In this document: positions 55,720 to 64,000 of the stretch, one piece after another
Position numbering within the stretch: position 1 is the first letter of the stretch
Layout of the letters: each line of letters begins with the position of its first letter
DNA from: Zygaena filipendulae
Lineage: Eukaryota; Arthropoda; Insecta; Lepidoptera; Zygaenidae
Length of the DNA: 64,000 nucleotides
Direction of reading: 5' to 3'
Assembly: GCA_907165275.2 (NCBI GenBank)
Contig: OU015652.1
Coordinates: forward strand, 14,709,001-14,773,000
Translations under genes and position numbers: made by a program
The notes under the pieces: generated by a model
The model's database searches: none
Seen by the model: only the letters and a program-made list of their open reading frames with translations
Told to the model about the DNA's origin: nothing

Positions 55720-57078
55720 TAGAGAATACAATCCCGAGCATGTTTTTCAATCCCGGGATTACGGGATTTTTGAAGCGTAATCCCGGGATCCCGGGCCTAT
55801 CCCGGGATTAGACTATGTGGTTTCTAATTGGGCTCAAATTAAAAAAAAACTTGAGTAATTAAAAAACTTTATAATGTCTTTGCACAACAGTCAACACAAA
55901 TCACAATAATAATAAGAAAATAAAAAAGACAAAACAAAAAAATTATACTTTTGCAAGAAATTAAAAAGACAACATAAATATACTATATTTTAGTATTTCG
56001 AAAATATAATCGCAGAAATATCAAAGCATCCAATGTTTGACTTCCAAGCCTGCTTCGTAGTTTATTGCCAACATAAGCGGCAGCTGAAAACGCTCGCTCA
56101 GGTTCAACGCTAGTTGGAGGAATAGACAATAGATACTTGTATGCTGTTTCTAAGTGATATCCACGAACTCCTCCATTTTCGAACAGGCTCATTTCACGTC
56201 TAATACTATTTGCCAACCCCAATTCATTTTGTACTTGTACATCAGGATCTGGGGATTTCATACTCTTGTTAATTTCCAGCTGTAAGTCTGGGCACCGCTT
56301 ACATTTAGCACTATTCCCATCCTTCGCGACTAAAAAATAACTCCACACTGACGTCGCATCACTGTCTTTTTTATGTTTAACAAAGTCTGCCGCCATTTGA
56401 AATACTTAATTTCAGGTAATTTACTTTAAATTTAAATGACGAAACCTTCGTAACCCGTCACTGACAGAATAATAAATGAAAAAAATAAAATCTGATTAGC
56501 ATATTTATACTTTCATACAGGGAATCCCCGACGGGAAAATACCCGCAACAATACTATGATATGAGATGATCGGGTGAATTCCCTGTTGGTTCGTTGGGGA
56601 CTTGGGGAATCACCTTAAAAGTAGCATATTTAATACTTTCGTACAGGGAAACCCCGACGGGAAATACCCGCAAAAATATTATGATATTATGAGATGATCG
56701 GGTGATTCCCCTGTTAGTTCATTCATTGGGGAATTACCTTAAGAGTATTGTATTGAAGTACTCAGAGTGGGGAAGTCCCTTCTAAGTTTACAACAAACAT
56801 ATTAAGACTGTACCTGTGTAGTGAATAGTACGTATCGTACGTATGACGATTGACGGCGTATCTAAAAGTGTTTTTTGTCGTTATGTATTAAATGCTATTA
56901 AATAACCTAGGCAAGGTTATCGTCAAGGCGCAACGGACTACGGCATATAAACTAAACTTGTATGTGGCAATCCCGAAAATCCCGAGATTAGCCAAGTGCA
57001 GTCCCGGGATTTTCGGGGCCAGAAAACGGTCGGGATCCCGGGATCCCGAATCTCGGGATCCCGGGATTGTATTCTCTA
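55720..57078 (-). mobile_element. hAT transposon, internally deleted
   Basis: 1359 bp with termini TAGAGAATACAATCCCG in inverted orientation and an 8-bp target duplication, GACGTCAC (55712-55719, 57079-57086), diagnostic for hAT. Both subterminal zones carry several ATCCCGGGAT palindromes. A 125-bp tandem duplication lies at 56496-56745 (units begin AGCATATTTA). One intact small ORF remains. Confidence 0.93.
55983..56396 (-). CDS. hAT mini-protein: BED start fused to dimerisation domain
   Basis: 137 codons, ATG to stop. Residues 1-36 look like the start of a BED zinc finger (SVWSYFLVAKDGNSAKCKRC) with its CxxC pair; the His pair is missing. A deletion then joins it in frame to the hAT C-terminal dimerisation domain at about residues 85-133 (LLSIPPTSVEPERAFSAAAY, NKLRSRLG, TLDALIFLRLYF). 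The RNase H-like catalytic core is absent, so it cannot transpose DNA. It could only bind partner transposases; that role is inference. No stop or frameshift. Confidence 0.85.
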   Translation of the reverse strand: MAADFVKHKKDSDATSVWSYFLVAKDGNSAKCKRCPDLQLEINKSMKSPDPDVQVQNELGLANSIRREMSLFENGGVRGYHLETAYKYLLSIPPTSVEPERAFSAAAYVGNKLRSRLGSQTLDALIFLRLYFRNTKI

Positions 57079-57190
57079 GACGTCACGCGACATTTCAACT
57101 TAATGTATCTCCGTTATTTTTTGATTACGTAAAAAAATGGAAAAATACATGTCCAATGTTTTTTTTTTATAAAATTTGGTTGACAAGCCC

Positions 57191-57921
57191 ATTGATAGTA
57201 GCGACAGAAGTACCTAGTTGATGACCTCAAAATATAAGGGCTAAGATCAAATTAAAAAATGGAATAAATTTTGTATCCGAAAAATAAATAATGTTAATCT
57301 GACTGTTTATCTGTCCATTTAAAAAGCCGTCCTATACCCAGAGTAAATTCTTTCACTTGAGTAATGTGTTCCCGTTACATAGTTTAAACCAAAATGGTGG
57401 CAAGTATGGTTTCATAAAAGGACGGTGGATATAGAGGTACGTGTACAAAGCAAAGTTAATCCGAGCCTCAGTCGGGGCACGTCTGCGGAGGCCTTAATGC
57501 TCTCGCGAGTTCCCGCGCCCTCTGAAGCTTCCTATTGTTTCACATGACACTAACGACTAACTGAATACCTAGAATGAGTTGTGTTTTCGGGCCGCAAACG
57601 TGTTTTAGGCGAGAGAATTTGGCACTGTTTGCTGAAATTAAAATTAAGTTTGCATTTTAAATTTAGCTTAATTTCGTTTAACTTATTTTACTCAGGAACA
57701 TTTTAGCTGTCTTTTATTTTCTAAATCAGTTAGGTAATTTGAGTTTATTTATTAAAAACAAACAAACAGAAATAAAATCTTTTCTCTTGATAATATTAAT
57801 TCGACGTTATCACACAATACCACCTAGTACCACCCACTAAAAACAAGCAGAACTTGTAATAGTACAAGTGAGTATTATATCAGTGATCTGATATACATAT
57901 TACATATGTATAATATGATAT
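57191..57921. other. Non-coding stretch, no gene seen
   Basis: No domain-bearing ORF; no repeat relative recognised. Confidence 0.45.
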
Positions 57922-58134
57922 ACTAGTTGTGCCCCGCGGTTTCATCCGCGTTAATTTCAGAGTTCCTGCGGGAATCCCGGGACAAAAAGTACTCTATGTG
58001 TTAATCTGATTTATAAGCTATATTATTGTAAAGTTTCATTTAAATCCATTCAGTAGTTTTTGCGTGAAAGAGTAACAAACATTCATCCATCCATACATTC
58101 TTACAAACTTTCGCGTTTATAATATTAGTAGGAT
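57922..58134 (-). mobile_element. Helitron-like element, full-length
   Basis: ACTAGTTGTGCCCCGCGG to TTTATAATATTAGTAGGAT; closest relative of 55203-55427 but with only two or three ATCC units. Confidence 0.9.
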
Positions 58135-59040
58135 GTAATAGTAACATACTTAAGTCGGCTATAATAATAATCATATTATACGTATATTTTGGTCAGGATG
58201 TGCGTGGGCGAATCTATCGAGCTGTGTTGTGGACTTGCGGAGTCATGGAGGTGAATATCTTGATTAATTTGGGGACTTTTCCCTCGCCGCCAACTCTGTA
58301 CCTACTCACAAGTCTGCTGTTGTGCGATATTTTTATCCACCATTGATCATTTCAAATTGAAAGTGTGGTCAACAATATACAGAATGTGAGAACAAAATAA
58401 ATAGTGGACATATTGAAAGAAGCTATTCCATATTTAATTGTCCTCCCAATGACGCGATGTCTTTTACATAAGTGTGGTAATATTTTCATGTTGGTAGTTA
58501 ACTAGAGGTGCGTATACTGGCAGTTCAGTTTAAGTGTATTAAACAATCTCTCTCTCTGTCTCTCTCGTTCTCTCTCTCGCTCTCCATAAAAACTGGATAA
58601 GCTAATTTACGAAATGATCACAAAATGTTTTAAATCAGCGACATAACTCTTGGATATTCGAGCGGCGGACGCGTCAGACCACGATCACACCCGTGGCCTG
58701 ACCCGCCCCCCCCCCCGAGGGAAAGCGATCCGCGCTTGCGATGACCAGCTGACTGACGTCACTTAATTTCTGCTGACGGAGCCTGGATGCCGTCCCTCTG
58801 CTGCCTCCCCGAAGGGGCTTCAGCCTTGTTATGTCTATCATTTTAATTAAAGGGTGATTCCATATTCAGATCAAGATCCCATAGCGAATCTAACTCCTCA
58901 GCGACGGATTCCCGCGGGACAATGAGCACCTGGGTGAAGCTGCGAGCACATGCCCTAGATACAGTACCGAGTACAAAAGTGTAACGTATAAAAAATCATG
59001 GCGTGATACAATCATAGTTTCATTGTCTGTGGTTTCATCG
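58135..59040. other. Non-coding; TC-rich run and GC-rich block
   Basis: A TCTC microsatellite lies at 58549-58584. A GC-rich block with a C run lies at 58680-58740. No gene seen. Confidence 0.45.
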
Positions 59041-59044
59041 TTAA

Positions 59045-59115
59045 TCGCACGGTTGGTGCAGTGGTAATGGAACTGACTGCTACGCCGGGTGTCGGGGTTC
59101 GCCGTTCGATCCTCA
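59045..59115 (+). mobile_element. tRNA-like SINE head fragment
   Basis: GGTTGGTGCAGTGGTAATGG (A box-like) and GTTCGATCCTCAC (B box) about 45 bp apart. The acceptor ends do not pair, so not a tRNA gene. Confidence 0.55.
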
Positions 59116-59784
59116 CATCGGTGTTGTTTAAGTTTTTGTAGACAATTTTTCTGTATCGCGCTATGTAGATTGGCTGCGCATAATATATATGCGAATGAAA
59201 CTTGTAACTTTTTTTAACATTAAATCGGGTTCAAGCTCAGTTGTGGTATTATTGAAGAGCCCTCGAGTGAGTGTATCGAACAGGTGTGAACATTCATGTG
59301 ACGAATATTGATGTTTATTCTGAGTCCGGAGGGTTTAGTGTGACTGTATCATAAGTATGTACAAATTACAACAAAAAATGAAGTATATAAGTCGGCTGCC
59401 TGGTACCAATTATTGAGAGTTTTCTTTGTTATTTATTAGTGTTTTTGTTTATTTAGTTATATCTAAGCATGAGTGGTCGAGGGTTTGAATAAGTCCTTCG
59501 TTTTACCTTACATCCAGTATTGAAGAAGCAGACTATTAATCTGTTATCAGGCGCGTAGCGGCGGAGTGGCCGCTACCAACAGTACAGTAGTTACGCAACG
59601 GAACGAACGGGCTAATCAATAACCAATACGGCAGCCGCGGTCGCCGCCCGCGCCGATGCCGACGGCCGCGATGACAGCGACGCGCCGCACATTCATCACC
59701 GTTGGCTATCAACCCCACACCCGCTCCCACTCCCGCACGCTCCTGTGCCCACGCTGTGAGTTAAGCAAACTTCATCATCAATTG
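59116..59784. other. Non-coding with CpG-rich block 59540-59755
   Basis: Rich in GCCGCGGTCGCCGCCCGCG-like sequence. The minus-strand ORF 59536-59730 (Arg/His-rich) looks like a composition artefact. Confidence 0.4.
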
Positions 59785-60130
59785 TAAAATTTGGGGGCAC
59801 GGTAGTGCCCCCGCCAAGACGAGCCAAGCGAAGCGGGAGCACTACCTATCTTTACTCGAAGCGCTTCGCCGTTTTTTTAAACCCTTTTATCTTGGGTTTG
59901 GATTATACCAGATAAACGAAATTCTCGGGATATCTCGTCAATAGCGGATTTATCAAACATATAAAGTTTTAAAAGTTTTAATTGCATAGCTCTCATACTT
60001 TAGATTTTATTCATATCTAAAAAACCCTGATCTCGTCACTGACTCAATGATGATCATAAAAATTCTTAGGATATTTCCTAATGTCTTAGAAAGCTGAAAT
60101 TTGGCATATAAGCAAGCCGTTTCGTTACTG
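59785..60130 (-). repeat. Family K repeat, copy 2
   Basis: GGGGGCACGGTAGTGCCCCC at 59792 is the terminal hairpin; the body runs rightward to CACTGACTCAATGATGATCA, inverse to 16610-17010. Confidence 0.6.
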
Positions 60131-60204
60131 CAAGAACTTATCCACCAATTTTTAATTTTTCACCTTATTCTCATGTGGATGGAGCGAAACTGCCAAGCCA
60201 CATA

Positions 60205-60370
60205 TTCTGACTGAGGTATAGAGTTTGAGAAGTTAGGCCTTGTAGAGTTAGGGTGTGAAGAGTTATAAGCTTAGCTCTACATGAGATCTGATAAATTTGA
60301 GACAGTGCCCGTCATATGGACTCGTCTTGGCATCATTTTACATGAATATATTTTTGGTGGGATATTATAT
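60205..60370 (+). repeat. Family J repeat, copy 2
   Basis: AGCTCTACATGAGATCTGAT to ACATGAATATATTTTTGGTG; inverse partner of 52782-52950. Confidence 0.7.
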
Positions 60371-60371
60371 A

Positions 60372-60525
60372 CTAGCTGTAGTTTGTACCTAACGGTTTAT
60401 TTCGGAGTTTCAGCGAGGAGTCCAAGGTAAAAGTTCCTTATGTTCTTCTCTGTACCCTTTACAATTTGTATGCAAAATTTCACGATGGTCAGTTAAGTAG
60501 GCAAACTCACATTAATATAATATGT
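60372..60525 (-). mobile_element. Helitron-like element, eroded
   Basis: ACTAGCTGTAGTTTGTACC to CAAACTCACATTAATATAAT; the hairpin head is damaged. Confidence 0.65.
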
Positions 60526-61014
60526 TAAGGAATAAATATAATATTATGGTTGATTATTATTGTTTATTTATTAAAGTAAATTTTAAATTTAGGTTTTTAA
60601 CAATATAAATTCATAAAATCATTACTATTATCAAAGTGTTTCAGCAGCTGGTGGTAGGGGCTGCGATGGCGACGAGCGAAGTTTTCTTGTTTGAACGCGA
60701 TGCGAGCATTACCCGCTCACCTAACTGATGATATTAGCTGCGAGCTGCGAACTACTTGCAAGCTTCATCCGTGTTTGAGTTGTGCTCCGAACGTCTATGG
60801 ACAGTCATTTCTTGATCTAGTTTATACTTTACGACTTTGGAAATACTTTAATTCTGTTTACCTACCTCCAGAGCTCTTTAAAACTGTTTTATAGACGTCT
60901 AAAAGTATTGAATTTGAGATTGATGTTTTGTATTTTAAAACCATTGCAAAAACAATTGTGAAATTATCTCTCTCTGCCCCTCTATATTCCCTCTTGTTTT
61001 AGATTGAATTTTGA
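60526..61014. other. Non-coding stretch, no gene seen
   Basis: ORF 60691-60894 has no domain. Confidence 0.4.
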
Positions 61015-61165
61015 ATCCGTAATATTAGAAATGCGAAAGTGAGTTTTTTGTTTGTTTCGCTTTCATCCCTTCACTACTTAACTGATCTTGATGAAATTTT
61101 GCGTGCACGTTTTCAAAAGGATCTGGGGTATTTTATTCCGGAATTTCCGCAGGAACTTCATTTAA
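61015..61165 (+). mobile_element. Helitron-like element, 5' two thirds
   Basis: TCCGTAATATTAGAAATGCG to GGAATTTCCGCAGGAACTT; 3' hairpin absent. Confidence 0.7.
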
Positions 61166-61774
61166 AATTCACAATGAATTCAATGAGTTAGTTCTCTCTA
61201 ATGCCAATATGGCATCGAATATTTTTTTATTAATAAATATACATACACATACAATATACACAATATACATTAGATCCATTTACCTGATTCCATCGTTCCA
61301 GATTCAACAATGTATAAGCCTTTTATAAAGTGTTAATAGAAAGCAAAGGATCAACTTTGCTATCCCAGTTAACATGGAGGGAGGATGGATTTGATATAGT
61401 AGCTCCATGCGCCAATCCATTAGGTGGCCGGATTGTGTGGAAGATTAATATTGTGTGACTACTCGTACACTTGTTTAACCTCTTCATTGTACCAAGAACT
61501 CTTCACGATGTATACTTCGCTCTACAAGTGCATAGAACGTACAACTTCCACTGTGGGAGACTGGTGCCTGTCCTATAGGAGTATAATTAACCGAGGGCTG
61601 TGTTGGCATCTGTGCTTATTTCACCCAGGTGCACAAAGTCTACCGTGCGTGGCACTTAATGCACCCACGTGATTTGCTCCAGGTGAATTAAGTCCACCGA
61701 GTGGATCCCCCACGTTTTCACTGTTACGTTACGCACCCTAAAATCACCCTGTGTCACTCAAGAACAGTACAAGA
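61166..61774. other. Non-coding stretch, no gene seen
   Basis: ORF 61424-61672 lacks any recognisable domain. Confidence 0.4.
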
Positions 61775-62069
61775 ACTGCAGCTTCCTACAAGTGAAAGAA
61801 TTTTTAAAATCGGTTCAGTTGTTTTTAGTTTATCCATTACAAACAAACAGACAAATTAACTCTTTTCTTTATATAACACTAGCTGTTCTCTACGGTTTCA
61901 CTCGCACTAATTTCGGTGTTCCCGCGGGAATTCTGGAACATAAAGTACCCTATGTACCCCTGACAACGTGCATGCAAAATTTCATGCTGATCTGTTGAAC
62001 CGTCAAGGCGTGAAAGTGTAACAAGCAAACAAACAAACTCACTTTCGCATTAAAAATATTAGTAAGGAT
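61775..62069 (-). mobile_element. Helitron-like element preceded by a partial copy
   Basis: A body piece (61780-61875, AGCTTCCTACAAGTGAAAG) of another subfamily abuts a full copy, ACTAGCTGTTCTCTACGG to TAAAAATATTAGTAAGGATT (61872-62069). Confidence 0.8.
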
Positions 62070-63747
62070 TAGTACAGAAAAATATCCTGTATCACAGCTT
62101 TAAATGAGATAAATATGTGACCGTTTATGCTTGTCAAATTTTTTGCATTGCCGACATCCAATTGGTGAACCAGTTGCTATTGAACTACATAATACATCTA
62201 AATCATTTGCTTCACCACAATATAACAGTAACATAATTATGCCAATGAGTGCTTTCTAAGATATTTATAGGGCTTCGAATTATCCAAAAATACAAGATTA
62301 CCTGGTCAGAAAGCGAGTTCCAAACCGTGAGCCATGCAAAATATCAGTGACAAGTAAATAGGAACAATTTCTAAAATTGCTTCGTCATATCAGCCAAAAG
62401 ACGTCCACTGCTGGAGATAAGCCTCCGTTACAGATCGCCACAAAGACCGGCTCAGATCTTCCCGCATCCAATTGCTCAATAAGTTATGATCAGTTTATCG
62501 GGCGATGTGCCCCCTTTTTTAAATAACTTTTTTTGTCACTTTTTTATTCGTGGCGTTTCTGCCCCGTGGCTCTGCGATGATTCCGCCAACGTCGAGTCAA
62601 AAACAGTAACTATAGACAATTTTTGACGGCAAGATTGGCTTATCCTTACTCATGGATACACAAAATGGCAGCTGAAGTGTGGTTGCAGCCACAAACGCAT
62701 AAAATGGTAAAAATTTCCAATCGCCATTTCTAAATCAGAATTTTAAGCAGAAGGTATTTGTTGTTGTGAATGCTATACTATATGATACTTATTACCTTCC
62801 AAAGAAGCTTGCAAAAGCATGTTTATTTCCCAAAACGCAGCTCGTGTGCCTTATCTGATTTAAATCTAACGTAATGTAATCTTTTCGAATATATTACCTA
62901 TATATATTATCAAATTAATGTCGCATCGTAGCAACATGTTCTCCAGAGGCAGCCATTCATCTTCGGCTCGTAAATCAGGCACGTATTGTGTTGCAACAAG
63001 GGACTGTCCCACGGCCCGTCCCGGACCGCGTCACCCTACACGCTGCTGTCTCTTCACCGGGAATATTGTACAGTGAGCACCAGTGAGCACCCTATATAAA
63101 CGGTATATACAGGTATTTTTTTTATTCAGTGCGCAAACTTTTACAAATTAAACTTAAGGGAGTTTTAATAAACAGCTTTTTTTTAATTTTGATAAGTCTT
63201 AGTACAAAAAAGTAAAGTTATCGTGAACGAAAGATGTATACTTTGCAATTGATTTATTGGCTACTCTATTCGCCGCCGCCACCGCTGCGCGCGAAGCGCT
63301 CGTTCGGCTAGGTATTTACGTGGGTTATAATGTACCGACAGCTGATCGAGGTCGTTCACCCCCGCTGCAACACCCTCGCGTACGCCGCACGGCGCGCGCG
63401 CCCATTGATATTATTACGAATAGATAGTGTCCATATTTTGCTAATCTAAAGCCGGATATAAAAATATAAAATATTTTTTACAAATAATGGAAATGTGTTC
63501 TATTACTGATACTGGACCACCAAAATTTTTTTGCGGATTGCTTAAAAAACATTCCTGTATACAGAAGAAAATCGAAATGTAACTAATTCTTACATCGAAC
63601 AAAAGAAAATTGAGAAAAATCAAACAATATATTCTTTTCTTAGGTAGTATGGACGTCAAAATAACACAAAGGTCTTTTATATTTCAATAATTTGATAACG
63701 CTTCCGCTTCCGGGACGTTACAGTAGGCACTTAATATTTCATTAGGT
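62070..63747. other. Non-coding; LINE-like fragment and CpG-rich block
   Basis: 62385-62475 has TCAGCCAAAAGACGTCCACT followed by GCTGGAGATAAGCCTCC, a fragment I recognise from lepidopteran retroelements (family uncertain). 63270-63410 is CpG-rich. No gene seen. Confidence 0.45.
63093..63130 (+). promoter_or_regulatory. Possible TATA plus TCAGT core promoter
   Basis: TATATAAA at 63093-63100 and an arthropod-type initiator TCAGT at 63126-63130, with about 33 bp between the TATA start and the initiator A. No ORF follows within the next 500 bp, so this may be chance. Confidence 0.2.
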
Positions 63748-63945
63748 ACTAGCTGTTCCCCGCAGTTTCACCCGTGGTAATTTCAGAGATCCCGCGGGGA
63801 TTTCAGGACAAAAAATACCCTATGTCCTTCTCTGTACCCCTGACAACGTGTGTGCAAAACTTTATGATGATCGGTTAAACAGTTGAGGCGTGAAAGTGTA
63901 ACAAACAAACAAACTCACTTTCGCATGCATAATAGTAAGGATTTA
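63748..63945 (-). mobile_element. Helitron-like element, full-length
   Basis: ACTAGCTGTTCCCCGCAG to CGCATGCATAATAGTAAGGATT with all family motifs. Confidence 0.88.
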
Positions 63946-64000
63946 GAAGAAAAAACATATTTATTATATAATGCTGACACAGTACAAATTCATGTTATAT

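Larger units (their letters stand above)
55556..57190 (+). mobile_element. Family A TIR element, copy 6, split by hAT
   Basis: Left part 55556-55719 and right part 57079-57190 together form a family A copy; the left terminus is eroded. The stretch between the two TGACGTCA motifs is gone and the hAT element sits there. Confidence 0.8.

Noticed and set aside
56892..57221. 109-codon plus-strand ORF
   Set aside because: It runs through the hAT terminal palindromes and across the element edge into family A.

Overview
This looks like nuclear DNA of a moth or butterfly (Lepidoptera). It is AT-rich and eukaryotic, with no operons and no dense coding. It is packed with repeat types familiar from lepidopteran genomes: more than 35 short Helitron-like copies ending in ACTAGCTG / TAATATTAGTAGGAT, tRNA-derived SINEs ending in a CCCCTATGACATAAAA tail, and LINE 3' ends with ATTT, GATAA or TTTCAA tails. 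I found no exon of a host protein, no rRNA and no true tRNA gene. The window is best read as intergenic or long-intron DNA. The species cannot be named from it.

Layout. 1-10.3 kb: decayed Helitron-like copies, LINE tails, a GC-rich island (about 7.43 kb) and a 238-bp MITE (8553). 10.3-17.3 kb: a second copy of a 330-bp TIR element, a 5'-truncated Jockey-type LINE with target duplications (10998-12288), a SINE piece, and a near-perfect 569-bp palindrome (15221-15789). 17.3-25.7 kb: two copies of a 352-bp TA-flanked MITE, the second copy of the 238-bp MITE, a perfect 60-bp hairpin, and a foldback mariner relic (24631-25131). 25.7-30.7 kb: a very young Copia retrotransposon with identical LTRs whose RT/RNase H segment is inverted and partly duplicated. 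30.7-46.8 kb: Helitron-like copies, an RTE-type LINE relic (about 36.65-37.11 kb), several hairpins and MITEs, and two copies of a short retroposon with clear target duplications. 46.8-64 kb: a full tRNA-SINE, a palindromic MITE, GC-rich islands, and a hAT deletion derivative (55720-57078) nested in the 330-bp element.

The only protein-coding material belongs to mobile elements: Copia gag/pol modules, a Jockey RT fragment, RTE and mariner C-terminal relics, and a hAT mini-protein joining part of a BED finger to the dimerisation domain. They form a layered record in which elements sit inside other elements. The best leads are the rearranged Copia, the hAT mini-protein, the 569-bp palindrome, the 330-bp element that carries paired TGACGTCA motifs, and the unassigned short retroposon. 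No cellular pathway is encoded here.
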